From Pleomorphomonas diazotrophica (GTDB lineage: Bacteria > Pseudomonadota > Alphaproteobacteria > Rhizobiales > Pleomorphomonadaceae), in the NCBI RefSeq assembly GCF_002844595.1, contig NZ_PJNW01000005.1:338441-402440 (forward strand): 64,000 bases of DNA. The letters run 5' to 3'. The notes beneath the pieces were generated by a model. The model had not been told where the DNA came from. It worked only from the letters and a program-made list of their open reading frames with translations, and did no database searches. Position 1 is the stretch's first letter, and the number at the start of each line of letters is the position of its first letter. The position numbers and the translations under genes are program-made. Below are positions 30,250-40,815 of this stretch, in pieces.

Positions 30250-30375
30250 TGCTTCTGCCACGATAGAACCTTATAGGTGACCCGCTTCCGTCCCCTTTCC
30301 TCCCCAATGCCGGCGGTTTCCGGTGCTTTAAATGCCACCATCGCTGGGTTGTCCGGCGCCATGGAAGCTTAAGTT

Positions 30376-30528
30376 ATGTTCGTCCGCAAACTCGCCGTCA
30401 GCCTCGCCTTCGCCGCCGTCTTCGCCCAGGCGCTCGCTGCCCTTGCCGAGCACGCCGTTGTGCAAAACGCCGCCGCGACGGCCACGGTGGTGGATGTGGC
30501 CGCCGCTTCGGAACCGCCGGCCTCCTGA
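30376..30528 (+). CDS. Possible small exported peptide (50 residues)
   Basis: The frame starts MFVRKLAVSLAFAAVFAQAL, which looks like a Sec signal peptide, and the remaining 27 or so residues are Ala/Val/Pro rich. GGAAG lies about nine bases before the ATG. It lies alone between the sdh terminator and the phosphatase-like gene. A longer overlapping frame in another phase looks like a shadow. No family is recognised. Confidence 0.35.
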   Translation: MFVRKLAVSLAFAAVFAQALAALAEHAVVQNAAATATVVDVAAASEPPAS

Positions 30529-30915
30529 TCGCATTTTTGGCGGTCCGCTGCCCAGAAAACCATCAAAGGTAGCAGCGACGGGGCGCGAACAACGACGCCA
30601 AGTCCTGTGGAGCGATCGACCTTCTACGCCCTTCGGCGGGGTTGAAGACACGCCCCTGAGACTATACCTCGCCATCGACCGACCGGCGGCATATCGATTC
30701 CGCTTTGAAGATGAAGGACTTGGACTTTTGTCTACGTCATTTGTCCAGAAGATGCGAGACGATGGCGCGCTTTATGCATTTGAGTTTTGCGAGAGGCGCG
30801 TCATCGGCCTGTCTCGCAAACGTCATGGAGAATCCATCGGCGCGGCGCAGAGGAGTATCGGAATTATCGTGCCTGATAGGCGCGGCGTTTCCGAAACATG
30901 GTGAGAGACGGAACG

Positions 30916-31446
30916 ATGGCGTTGATGACACCTCCGAGCGTCAGGGACCTGTTCAGGATGCAGACCGTCGATGTGCTGTTTCTGTGCGAAACCAACAGTG
31001 CGACCAGTCTGATGGCCGAAGCGCTGCTCAATCAGCGTGGCGACACGCGCATTCGCGCCTTCAGCGCCGGCAGCCGACCGGCTGCTGCCATGCTGCCGGA
31101 AGCCGCGCAGGCGCTTGAGCAGCGTGCAATCCCCACCGACGGCCTCGAGCCGAAGTCGTGGACCATATTCGCCCTCCCCGGCGGCCTCCGCCCGCATATC
31201 GTCGTCGATCTCGCCACCGTTACCTGGACCGAGCCCGACTGCGCCCGTCTCGCCGAGTACGCCACACTCCGCTGGCCCTTGCGTGATCCGGCATTGATCG
31301 AGCGCAAAGCAGATCGTCGCGTCGTCACCGAGACCGTGCTCAACGCCCTGCAGACCCGCATCTCGGGCGAGTTGATGCGGCGTATCGACAGCGTGCGGCA
31401 GGCGATCGACAGCGAGCAGCCGCCGGCCTCCAAGCTCTGGGCGTGA
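30916..31446 (+). CDS. Low-molecular-weight phosphatase-like protein with altered P-loop
   Basis: A 176-residue protein with the LMW-PTP/arsenate reductase (ArsC) fold. VDVLFLC24ETNSAT30SLMAEALL aligns with the C-x5-R-S P-loop, but the invariant Arg is Thr30. Cys24, the Asn and both Ser positions remain. FSAGSRPAA and SKSW-like blocks follow as in ArsC, but the second redox cysteine region is not conserved. The protein is probably not a normal phosphatase and may bind without hydrolysing. The start at 30916 is preferred over an ATG 18 bases upstream that has no ribosome site. Confidence 0.8.
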   Translation: MALMTPPSVRDLFRMQTVDVLFLCETNSATSLMAEALLNQRGDTRIRAFSAGSRPAAAMLPEAAQALEQRAIPTDGLEPKSWTIFALPGGLRPHIVVDLATVTWTEPDCARLAEYATLRWPLRDPALIERKADRRVVTETVLNALQTRISGELMRRIDSVRQAIDSEQPPASKLWA

Positions 31447-31667
31447 GCACTCCGTCTCGAGCGCTTTCGGGCCCGACCGGATTGCGCGAGAGCGTTCACA
31501 GCGATGCCTTTGCGCCGTCTCTTCCGGCAAGTGGCCACATGAAAACAACGGGTTGGCGCAGAATCCGGCATTCAGCCGACAGACTTTTTCTTTGAGTTGG
31601 TTCCCCTCTTGCGCTCCGAACGAACATCGCTATAGTGCGCGGCCACGAGCCGGGGCGCCGGCCGTGT

Positions 31668-31757
31668 GGAGAGGTGGCCGAGTGGTTTAAGGCGCACGCC
31701 TGGAACGCGTGTATAGGGGCAACCCTATCGAGGGTTCGAATCCCTCCTTCTCCGCCA
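31668..31757 (+). tRNA. tRNA-Ser(GGA)
   Basis: A 90-base class II tRNA. The acceptor stem GGAGAGG pairs with CTTCTCC (one G-U), the anticodon loop CTGGAAC gives GGA, a long variable arm is present, GGTTCGAATCC forms the T arm, and CCA is encoded. No duplicated 3' end was seen nearby that would mark an integration site. Confidence 0.95.
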
Positions 31758-32251
31758 GTTCCGCAGCTCAATACATCAATATCAGTAGTCGTTCGACCGG
31801 GCGGATGCGTATTGCTCCATCCAACGGCGGCGCGCGCATGCTCTGATGGCAGGTCGAACCCCCGGTTCGGTTCAGGCGCTCGGTCGCGGTGCTTACGAAC
31901 TGCCTGAACCACCAAGTCCAGCCCTTCCCTACTTTGACGAAAGTGGTGTTGAGAGGAGTGCCCGGAGACGAAGCACTGACTGGTGATGAGCTGCTTTCAT
32001 CCCGAGTATTTGAACAGTTGGAGTGTTACGCCGCGGTAATCGCCCAAGAACTGCTGCCGGTGGAATTGTACCAAACGAAACCGCAAAAACAGCAAGGGCA
32101 ATGGAGTCCGTTTAACTAAACGACAGGGATTATAGTTCAGCCTGACTACTTGCCATAAAGGACGTTCGGCGACGCTGGTCGCGCTGCCTGTCGTTCACGC
32201 ACCGGTGCCGGGCGGAGGAAACCGCGCCCCGGAAGCTTGGCTGGAGGCCCC
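31758..32251. other. Intergenic region after tRNA-Ser
   Basis: No gene I can support. A plus-strand frame at 31889-32119 (76 codons, ending in QQGQWSPFN) has no ribosome site or recognised family and could be a remnant. The promoter of the chemoreceptor gene should lie near the end, but no consensus stands out. Confidence 0.5.
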
Positions 32252-34240
32252 ATGTTCGATCGTCTACGCATCATTTCCCGTATTGCCCTGATCTGTGGCG
32301 TCATGATCATTCCGGTCCTCACGTTCGGAAAGATTTTCTTCGAGCAGTCGAGGGAACAGACCAAGCAGACCACCACCGAGACAAAGGGCATGGAGCATTA
32401 CCGGCTCGCCTTCTCCCTGTGGGAAGCGCTCCTCGCCGAAGAGCGCGCACCGGGCGCCGCCATGTCGCAGGCGGTGGCCGATGTTCGCAAATCCTATACC
32501 GAGGGCTCGCCGGCCTATGACGGGCTGCACGGCACCGAGAAGCTCTCCAAGGATTTCATCGCCGCCGCCGAAGTCGGACGCGGCAACGAAGCCAAGATGA
32601 CCGGTCTGACCTTGCTCAACGCCGTGCGCAACACGTCCGAGTTGACGCTCGATCCGAAGGCGACCAGCTCCTACCTCATCGACGCCGTCACGGTGCAGAT
32701 GCCGACGCTCCTGATGGCGTCGAGCAATCTTGGCGATCTCTTCGATCTTGCCGACCGCACCAAGGGTTTCATCACCCCGCAGCAGCGCATCGACATCGTC
32801 AGCGCACTGCACGACATCGACCAGAGCGCCGCCGCCCTCACCCATGACTTCGAGCTCGGCCTGGCCGACGTCACAGACGCCAGCGCCACCGATCTCAAAG
32901 CCAAGGCAGCGGAGCTCTCGAAGGCGGCAACCGGTTTCGCGGACAAAGTCAGGCCGGCCGTTCTGGTACTGGCGACCGGCAAGTTTCCGAAAGAACTCAA
33001 CGTCGGCATCGCCGAGGCCAAGGGCGCCTTGCGCGGCCAGACGCTGGCGCTTTGGCATCAGACGACCGATGAGGTCGATGCCCTGCTCGGCAACCGCCTC
33101 AGCGGCCTCAGCTGGGCCATGTACAGCAACCTTGCCATCATCGCCGTGATTCTGACGATCGCCGGCGTGCTCGCCTATGTCGTCACCCATTCGATCGGCC
33201 GGCAACTCGCGCGTCTCACCGCCGTGCTTGGCGACATCGAGGCCGGCCGTCTCGACGTCGAAATTCCCTATGCCGGCCTCCGCAACGAGATCGGCGCCAT
33301 GGCGAAGGGCTTCGCGGTCTTCCGCGACGGTCTTGCCGAAGCCGAGCGCATGCGGCTCGAACGGGAAGACCAGAGCGCCGAGGCCATTCGCGCCGCCGGC
33401 CATCGCATAGAGTTGGTGTCCGCCTTCACGGACCGGATGACCGCACTGGCCGGTGCCTTCACCGCTTCGTCGAGCGAGGTGAATGCCGCCGCCGACGGTC
33501 TGTCGGCCAATGCCCGCCAATCGGCCGATCGCACCGACGTGGTCAACACGGCCGCGGAGGAAGCATCGCTCAACGTCAACACCGTCGCCTCGGCGACGGA
33601 GGAACTGGCGGCCTCCATCGGCGAGATTGCCGGTCAAGTCCGCAAGTCGGCCGACGTGGCCGCCAACGCCGTGGATGACGCGACACTGTCCGAGCAGAGC
33701 ATCAGCGCCCTGTCGTCGGCTGCCGAGAAGATCGGCGACGTGGTCAGCCTGATTTCGGCCATCGCCGAACAGACCAACCTTCTGGCGCTCAACGCCACCA
33801 TCGAGGCGGCGCGGGCCGGCGAAGCCGGCAAGGGGTTTGCAGTCGTGGCATCGGAGGTGAAGCAACTCGCTTCGCAGACCGCCAAGGCCACCGCCGACAT
33901 CTCGCAGAAGATCGTGGAGATCCAGACGCAGACGTCGACCTCCGTCGAGGCGATCGCCCGCATCGTCAACACCGTTCGTTCGCTGGGCGAGATCACCCAG
34001 TCGATTTCGGCTGCCGTCGAGGAGCAAGGCGCCGCCACCCGCGAGATCGCCATCAACTGCCAGCGGGCCGCCGCCGGCGCCGGTGCCGTCACCGAGAACA
34101 TCGGCGAGGTAGCGGCAGCGGTCGACCTGACCGGCACATCGGCTGGCCGGCTGACCAATCTCGCCCACGACCTCGCCCGCCGTGCCGAGGATCTCAACCA
34201 GGAAGTCAGCACCTTCGCCGAGCAACTGGCCGCCGCCTGA
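32252..34240 (+). CDS. Methyl-accepting chemotaxis protein
   Basis: A 662-residue transmembrane chemoreceptor. It has TM1 (about 9-29), a helical periplasmic sensor domain (about 30-285), TM2 (about 290-312), HAMP (about 313-370) and a cytoplasmic signalling domain. The highly conserved hairpin tip [20 protein letters not shown] is intact, followed by [13 protein letters not shown]. No C-terminal receptor-modification pentapeptide is visible. GGAGG four bases before the ATG at 32252 fixes the start. The ligand is unknown. A terminator follows, so it appears to be a single-gene unit. Confidence 0.95.
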   Translation: MFDRLRIISRIALICGVMIIPVLTFGKIFFEQSREQTKQTTTETKGMEHYRLAFSLWEALLAEERAPGAAMSQAVADVRKSYTEGSPAYDGLHGTEKLSKDFIAAAEVGRGNEAKMTGLTLLNAVRNTSELTLDPKATSSYLIDAVTVQMPTLLMASSNLGDLFDLADRTKGFITPQQRIDIVSALHDIDQSAAALTHDFELGLADVTDASATDLKAKAAELSKAATGFADKVRPAVLVLATGKFPKELNVGIAEAKGALRGQTLALWHQTTDEVDALLGNRLSGLSWAMYSNLAIIAVILTIAGVLAYVVTHSIGRQLARLTAVLGDIEAGRLDVEIPYAGLRNEIGAMAKGFAVFRDGLAEAERMRLEREDQSAEAIRAAGHRIELVSAFTDRMTALAGAFTASSSEVNAAADGLSANARQSADRTDVVNTAAEEASLNVNTVASATEELAASIGEIAGQVRKSADVAANAVDDATLSEQSISALSSAAEKIGDVVSLISAIAEQTNLLALNATIEAARAGEAGKGFAVVASEVKQLASQTAKATADISQKIVEIQTQTSTSVEAIARIVNTVRSLGEITQSISAAVEEQGAATREIAINCQRAAAGAGAVTENIGEVAAAVDLTGTSAGRLTNLAHDLARRAEDLNQEVSTFAEQLAAA

Positions 34241-34264
34241 CGGGGCTCATAACGACACGGAAGA

Positions 34265-34298
34265 GGGGAGCGGCGATCGGCCGCTCCCCTTGTCTTTC
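34265..34298 (+). terminator. Rho-independent terminator after chemoreceptor gene
   Basis: A perfect 10-bp stem (GGGGAGCGGC with GCCGCTCCCC) with a 5-base loop, followed by TTGTCTTTC. It lies 24 bases after the stop codon. Confidence 0.85.
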
Positions 34299-34540
34299 AT
34301 GGGCATTGGACAGCCCCACGCCGCTTGTGCAGGGCAGGCGAACATTTCGGCACTACCGCATCTCAGGACTCGCTTGTCCCTTGAAGAAGTGTTACCGTAC
34401 AACCTTCAATATAGCGTAGATTTCTTATCATTGCTGATGCGGATCGCGGCAGACTTACCTCTGCAGCAAATAAATCTTCGCGTCGCAACTTCTTGCGTAA
34501 CTTCGTTGGCTTACTAACTCGCGCTTTTGGGGGAAGAGCG

Positions 34541-36625
34541 ATGAGGACAAGCAACAAGTTCCGAGCGCTTGTCGAGCAGACTCGCAGTGATCGACGCTGG
34601 GTCCGGCGACTGGCGGACAGCCAGCAATGGCTGATGGCCGAACCCGACCAGCAACGACTTGCCGACTATCTGGGCCGAACCAGCGATGTTGCCAATCGCT
34701 CCGCCGCCGAAGCGGTACAAGGCAACACGATCGATTTTCAGCCGGCGTCGTTTCTGATGATCGGCGCGCAGATCCAGCGCGCAGTCGGCTATGTCGAGGT
34801 GATGGCGGCCGGCAAGTCCTGCTCGGGAACCGGCTTCCTGATCAGCCCCGATCTGTTTCTCACCAACCAGCATGTTGTCGAGGATGCCCCGTCAGCGCTG
34901 GGCGCGCAGGTCACCTTCGACCGTCAGGCCGATGCCAGGGGGCATCCGACGCCGACCACTTCCTTTCGGCTCGATCCGGATCGCTGCGCGGTCTTCTCGC
35001 CGGAAGACCAGCTCGACTACGCCGTCATCGCGCTCGGGCCTCGATTGGCCGGCGCCGCGTCTCCGGCGGATTTCGGTTACTGCCCGCTGTCGAACCGGCG
35101 CGACAAGCACTTCGTCGGGATGAACATCAACATCATCCAGCACCCGCAAGGGGCACCCAAGATGATTGCGGTGCGTAACAATCTTCTCACCCATCGCACC
35201 GAGCGCACGCTGCTCTACGAGACCGACACCGATCATGGATCGTCGGGTTCGCCCGTGTTCAACGACATGTGGGAGGTCATCGCCCTTCACCATTTCGGCG
35301 AGCCATTTCTCGAGCGAACCGATGACGCCGGCAAGCCGATCCCCGATACGGTCAATGAGGGAATACGCATCAGCGCGATCTACAACGATCTCGAGGCGCG
35401 CCTTGGAACGCTCCCCTCCAGTGCCCGGGCTCTCGTCGAGACGGCGCTCGCCTATGACAAGGCCGCGCCCGGCCCATTGGGCGATCGTCTGCTCGGCCCG
35501 CCCAGGCCGAGGCCATCGCCACCGGCAGAAGCGCACCTGACAGGAGTCACCAGCATGCCGCAGGACACCGCCTCGGAGTTCAAGCTCTCCATCCCGATCG
35601 AGATCATTGTGCGTGTCGGCACGGGCGCGGCGACAAATGTCGCCGTGACAACCGCGCCTGCCGGACCGTCCGGCAAGGCCCTGGTTGCCGCTGCCGAGAA
35701 ACTCCAGGTCGACAAGAACTACGGCAACCGTGGTGGCTACCAGGAGGACTTCATTCCGGGCGTTGTGGTCGCGCTGCCAGAACCCAATGCCGAACTCGCC
35801 AAGCAAATTGGAACGCTTCGCGCCGATCAGGAGAACCCCGACAAGGGCATCCTCAAGTATGAGCATTTCAGCCTCGTCATGAACAAGGCCAAGCGGATCG
35901 CCATGTTCACTGCAACGAACATCGATGGGGCAACCTATCTTGCGATCGATCGCAAGACGGGGCAGCCGGCTGACGCGCAGGAGGGCGAGACCTGGTGGCT
36001 CGACCCGCGCATCAGCGCGAGCTTCTTCCTCGACCAGAGTTTCTACTCGAGCTGGTCGACCTATTTCGATCGCGGGCATCTGACACGCAGAACCGACCCA
36101 ACCTGGGGGGCGCCGGAAATCGCGGTCCGCGCCAATGCCGACACCTACCACTTCACCAACTGTTCGCCGCAGCACTTCCGCTTCAACCAAAGCACCAAGT
36201 TTTGGCAGGGCGTCGAACGCTACGTGCTGGAAAAGGGCGTGCTGGCCGCCGATTCAGAGTCCCGACTAAGCGTCTTTCAGGGGCCGATCTTCTCCGACGC
36301 CATAGATCGCTGGGCGGACGACGTGCAGGTGCCGTCATCCTTCTTCAAGGTCGTCGTCTGGAAAGGTCATGCCGGGTTGCAGGCCGTGGGTCTCGTCGTC
36401 GATCAGCTTGCCCTGCTCGACGAGAAACGGTCGATGGTCAGCCGGGCCGACGACAGCATCCCGCAAGTCAACCAGTGGCGCGTGGCGATCAAGGCCATTG
36501 AACAGCGAACCGGCCTCGATTTCGGTCAGACGGTGCGAGACGCCGACACGATCGCCGCCGCGGCGCAGCCGGCCGTCGGGGAGGCGCAAATTCGCATCAC
36601 CTCATTCGATGACATCCTGGCGTGA
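34541..36625 (+). CDS. Trypsin-like protease fused to a NUC1-type nuclease
   Basis: A 694-residue protein with no signal peptide or membrane helix. Residues 1-75 are a charged helical region of unknown type. Residues 80-300 are a trypsin/V8-like domain with a complete triad: His111 (TNQHVVED), Asp159 (DQLDYAVIAL) and Ser235 (GSSGSP). A Pro-rich linker (about 318-332) follows. Residues 390-670 are a DNA/RNA non-specific endonuclease: NRGGYQEDFIPG, then DRGH with His513, then FTNCSPQ with Asn549 and Glu559, matching the His-Asn-Glu set of Serratia nuclease. Both active sites look intact. GGGGGAAGAG before the ATG sets the start. It stands alone between a terminator and a convergent operon. Similar protease-nuclease fusions occur in bacterial conflict and defence proteins, so a suicidal effector is plausible but unproven. 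Confidence 0.9.
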   Translation: MRTSNKFRALVEQTRSDRRWVRRLADSQQWLMAEPDQQRLADYLGRTSDVANRSAAEAVQGNTIDFQPASFLMIGAQIQRAVGYVEVMAAGKSCSGTGFLISPDLFLTNQHVVEDAPSALGAQVTFDRQADARGHPTPTTSFRLDPDRCAVFSPEDQLDYAVIALGPRLAGAASPADFGYCPLSNRRDKHFVGMNINIIQHPQGAPKMIAVRNNLLTHRTERTLLYETDTDHGSSGSPVFNDMWEVIALHHFGEPFLERTDDAGKPIPDTVNEGIRISAIYNDLEARLGTLPSSARALVETALAYDKAAPGPLGDRLLGPPRPRPSPPAEAHLTGVTSMPQDTASEFKLSIPIEIIVRVGTGAATNVAVTTAPAGPSGKALVAAAEKLQVDKNYGNRGGYQEDFIPGVVVALPEPNAELAKQIGTLRADQENPDKGILKYEHFSLVMNKAKRIAMFTATNIDGATYLAIDRKTGQPADAQEGETWWLDPRISASFFLDQSFYSSWSTYFDRGHLTRRTDPTWGAPEIAVRANADTYHFTNCSPQHFRFNQSTKFWQGVERYVLEKGVLAADSESRLSVFQGPIFSDAIDRWADDVQVPSSFFKVVVWKGHAGLQAVGLVVDQLALLDEKRSMVSRADDSIPQVNQWRVAIKAIEQRTGLDFGQTVRDADTIAAAAQPAVGEAQIRITSFDDILA

Positions 36626-36682
36626 TGGCTCGGCCGAAAGGCCCGTGCGATCCGCAAGAAAGGGCCTCACTCGGCGGAGCGG

Positions 36683-38271
36683 CTAGTTTGCCGCATCGGC
36701 CATGGGCAAGACGATCCGGAAGCTGGCGCCCTTGCCACCATCGACGAGATCGAGGCTGCCCCGATGGGTCGCCACCATGGCACGGGCGATGGCAAGCCCC
36801 ATGCCGGTGCCGCCGTCGGCCCGGCGCGTGGTGAAAAACGGATCGAAGATCTTGGCACGATTGGCCGGCGAGATGCCGGGGCCGTCGTCAGCGACGACCA
36901 TAAAGAGCCGGTCCCCCTCCTGGACAGCCGAGGTGGCAACGCGGCCGGCGCCAGCCGCCGCTGCGTTGTCGACGAGATGGCCGAGGACAAGCGCAAGCGT
37001 TTCGGCGGACATGGCGACGCAGTTGCCGAGATCGCCGGTCGCTTCGATCGTCACATCCGGCCGCTCGGCACGCAGCGCCTCGACCACCTCGGCCGGTCTG
37101 CACGCACCGGCGGTCGGCATCGTCTCCGCTCGGGCCAGATCGCGCAGGCGGCCCACCAGTGCGCCGAGACGATCGGCATTGGCCTGGATTCCAGCGATGA
37201 ATGTCGCGCGCTGGGCAGGCGTCATGGTCGGGTCGGTCACATCGTCGGCGAGGAGCTCGGCAGCTCCGGATATGGCCGTCAGCGGCGACTTCAGCTCGTG
37301 CGAGACGTGGGCCGCGAAGGTCGCGACATACTCCGAGCGGGCGGCAAGGCTGGCTGCCATATCGAGAAAACTCTGCGAGAGCTGAGCGAACTCTGCCGTG
37401 CCATGATGGGCGAGGGGTTGCAGCGCGGCGCGGTCGCCGTCGGCAATCGCCCGGGTGCGAGCGATCAGTGCCCGTACCGGCCGGGTGATGGTGCGGTGGA
37501 AGACGAAGCCGATGATCGTCGTCGCGGCCAGCACGCTCAACAGGGCGAGCCCTACCTTGTAGCGCTCCTGATAGAGCTGCTTGAGCGCATTGGCCGGCGT
37601 GCGCGATGCATAGACGACGGCCGCCACCCGCCCGTCGACGGCAACCGGCAGAGCGACGAACACGCGAATGTCCGCCCCCCGGCTGATCGAATCGAGCGCT
37701 GGAATCGGGCGCTTGGAGTTGCGTTGGCGCAGCACCGATCGATACTCTCCGGCCAAGGCGCCTGCCACCTCTGGCAGATGCGCCAGCGATTGCCCCACCT
37801 CGCCGGCGCCAGCCACCACCACGCCGTCGGTATCAAGAACACGGAAGCCAGCCAGGGTTGCCGCGCGGATCGCCGCCAGTTCGGGCGTCAGGCGGCGACC
37901 GAGATCCGCCAGCGGTGAAGAACCTATGGCTGGCAATGCGTCCGGTCGCGGCGGCAGGATCGCGTCGGTCGCGAGATCGAGCCTAGGCAGGATGGGAGCG
38001 AGACCGTCGGCATTCGCCTCTCCAACGCGAACAGCCGGCCCGAGCCGCAAGCCGACAGGCGTGCTGGCCGTGAGGTCGGCGCTGATCCGCGCGGCGACAG
38101 CGGCGCTCAGGGCGATCAGTTCGGCCTCGGTCTGCCGAACCAGTTGGTGGTCATAGATGCGAAAGAAGATGACGCTGCCAAGCGGCAGGCAGGCTACCAG
38201 TGCCAGGGCAGACGCCACGATGAGGCCGATGCGAGGCCGCCACTTTTGCCGCACCCGCGGCGCCGAGGCGC

Positions 38272-38275
<4 letters not shown>
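36683..38275 (-). CDS. Sensor histidine kinase
   Basis: A 530-residue membrane kinase with TM1 (about 15-38), a periplasmic sensor domain (about 40-240), TM2 (about 243-262), HAMP (about 263-315), an H-box (HVSHELKSPLTAI), an N-box (LVDNAAAAG), and G/F boxes (DDGPGIS, FDPFFTTRR, GTGMGLAIA). The GTG start overlaps the stop of the response-regulator gene (GTGA), so the pair is translationally coupled. The general layout resembles CreC-type kinases, but the signal is unknown. Confidence 0.94.
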
Positions 38276-38970
<695 letters not shown>

Positions 38971-38977
38971 GGTGAGG

Positions 38978-40504
38978 TCACCGGCGTTCGAAAGCGGCCC
39001 ATTGAGGCGCCTCGGACAGATAACGCCTGAGCCGCCAGTCTGCAAAGCTCCAGGTGCGCCAACTCTCCTCCGTTGCAAGCGCCTTCCTGGCCATCTGATC
39101 GCGCCAGTCATCAAGGGAGATGCTGATCCAGACGCCGTCGACGCGGGTGATCCAGTGCTTGCCCTGCCCGGCCAGCAGGTCGCGGCGGCTGTCGAGCGCC
39201 GGGATGGCCTGCGCCCCGAAGGTATGAGCGATGTAGGTAAGATCGAGCTGCGGCCCCTGACCGGTCGCTTCGCGCGAATGCGCAATATTGAAGGCGGTGA
39301 CCAGACCGGCGAGATCCACGAGACAGCAGACCCAAAGCGTGACCAGGGCCGCACTGGCATTGACGTTCAGCAGCCAGCGCGTCGATTGCCCGGAGACGAT
39401 GCGAATGAGGATGGTGACGAAGCCGAAGGCGACGAGTCCCATCCAGATAAAGGCCGCCACGCGCCAGAGCGTCAGCGAATAGGCCCCAACATAAAGATCG
39501 AGGCGCAACATGGACGAGGCGACCAGCACCAGCCCTTGGCCGACGAAAACCAGAAGAAGCGGCTTCAAGGCCCGTGGGCGCTGCCCATCCGAATCGTGCC
39601 GAAGCGCGACCAGCACGAAGGCGGCCGCCACCATGGCCGCAACCATCAACGGATAGGCACCGCGATGGGCATACTCGGCATGGGTCATGCCCTCAGGCAA
39701 GGCTGCACCGCCCCAGAGATAGCCGGCATCGGTCAAGGTTTGCAGCGCGAACAGCAGGTTGAAGGAAACGAGCGAACGCCGGACGGCAACCTCACCCAGG
39801 AAACTCGACCAGCTTTCACCCGCGGCTGGCAGTGTGAATGGCAGCGTTCGCCGGCTTCGCACGAGATGCAAAATCGGCCAGACAAGCAGCGCCATGGTCA
39901 GCCAGAAGAGGAAGCGCGGACCATCGACGAGCATCAGCCGGTCCGGTCTCAGCAAAGCGGCCCACCGCTCGATCACCGGATTGGCAGCCAGGAAGACGGC
40001 CAGGAAGAACAGCGACAGGCCGACCGGCACGATCCAACCGAGAATGTCGAAGCGCAGCCGACCACGCCGAGACATGGCCCGCCGCATCAACAGCAGGTCT
40101 GCCGCGAACCGCAGCCAGCCGCCGAGCGGCATCAGGATGGCGATCGCTGCAACTGTTAGCCACCCGGCGGCACCGTGGACGAGTAGTACGATGCCCGCGG
40201 CGGAGAGACCGATGGCAAGGGCAACGGACAGGGGATTGGCGTCCATTGCCAACGCGGCGACGGCGGCGACCACAAGCACGATGGCAGCAAGGCGCGACTG
40301 CCCGGAAGACCGGAGCCGATTGAATGCCGCCGCCGCGGCCAAAAGCAAAACGAGAAAGAGCGCGATCGGCAGGCCGGCGGCGGGCACGTCGTAGAATAGC
40401 AAATCGGCAATGGCCACCAGTAGGACAAGGGCGGTGCTGCGTTGCTTGAACCAGAGTGAAGGACTGACATAGGCAGGGCGGCGATCGGCAACAAGGAGAT
40501 TCAT
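38978..40504 (-). CDS. DUF4173-type membrane protein
   Basis: A 508-residue polytopic protein with about 12 hydrophobic segments. The block EGMTHAEYAHRGAYPLMVAA is characteristic of the DUF4153/DUF4173 family, whose function is unknown. The last 70 or so residues are soluble. It is the first gene of a three-gene operon with the response regulator and kinase (7-base gap, then overlap). It could be a signal-related membrane partner of the kinase or simply an operon-mate under its control. Confidence 0.88.
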   Translation of the reverse strand: MNLLVADRRPAYVSPSLWFKQRSTALVLLVAIADLLFYDVPAAGLPIALFLVLLLAAAAAFNRLRSSGQSRLAAIVLVVAAVAALAMDANPLSVALAIGLSAAGIVLLVHGAAGWLTVAAIAILMPLGGWLRFAADLLLMRRAMSRRGRLRFDILGWIVPVGLSLFFLAVFLAANPVIERWAALLRPDRLMLVDGPRFLFWLTMALLVWPILHLVRSRRTLPFTLPAAGESWSSFLGEVAVRRSLVSFNLLFALQTLTDAGYLWGGAALPEGMTHAEYAHRGAYPLMVAAMVAAAFVLVALRHDSDGQRPRALKPLLLVFVGQGLVLVASSMLRLDLYVGAYSLTLWRVAAFIWMGLVAFGFVTILIRIVSGQSTRWLLNVNASAALVTLWVCCLVDLAGLVTAFNIAHSREATGQGPQLDLTYIAHTFGAQAIPALDSRRDLLAGQGKHWITRVDGVWISISLDDWRDQMARKALATEESWRTWSFADWRLRRYLSEAPQWAAFERR

Positions 40505-40815
40505 GATCGGCAGTTCCGGGCAGGAGTTTCAACGGTCTGGCGGGGCGCCAAAACAGGTTCCGCTTCCGGCTTGTGCGGCAGAGGACAGGAACGGTGCGGC
40601 GGGATCTCGTCAGATACCGACCCGGCAAGCCACCATGCGTCCTGGACGAGGCGGTCGGGAAGCTGTTTGGCAGAAGGGAGATGGAGGCGGGCACGGATCG
40701 ACATGCCCTGTCGTCGCATGCCGGAACGCAGGAAACGGGGCGGGTTTCAGCAGCGTTTCAGGATTTGCGTGCAGATTTCATGCAATAGCGCCTAGCGCAT
40801 AGGCGGCCTGAGGGC
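40505..40815. other. Intergenic region between DUF4173 and GGDEF-EAL genes
   Basis: It holds the presumed promoter of the DUF4173-regulator-kinase operon. Short overlapping frames on both strands (60-100 codons) have no ribosome sites or family features and look like chance frames in GC-rich DNA. Confidence 0.5.

Noticed and set aside
30332..30904. 190-codon plus-strand frame after sdhB
   Set aside because: Low-complexity Ser/Pro composition and overlap with a better small frame; no ribosome site.
31889..32119. 76-codon plus-strand frame downstream of tRNA-Ser, considered as an integrase remnant
   Set aside because: No integrase motif and no repeat of the tRNA 3' end nearby, so no evidence of an integrated element.
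32264..34225. 653-codon minus-strand frame opposite the chemoreceptor gene
   Set aside because: Glycine-rich shadow of the chemoreceptor; no start or family support.
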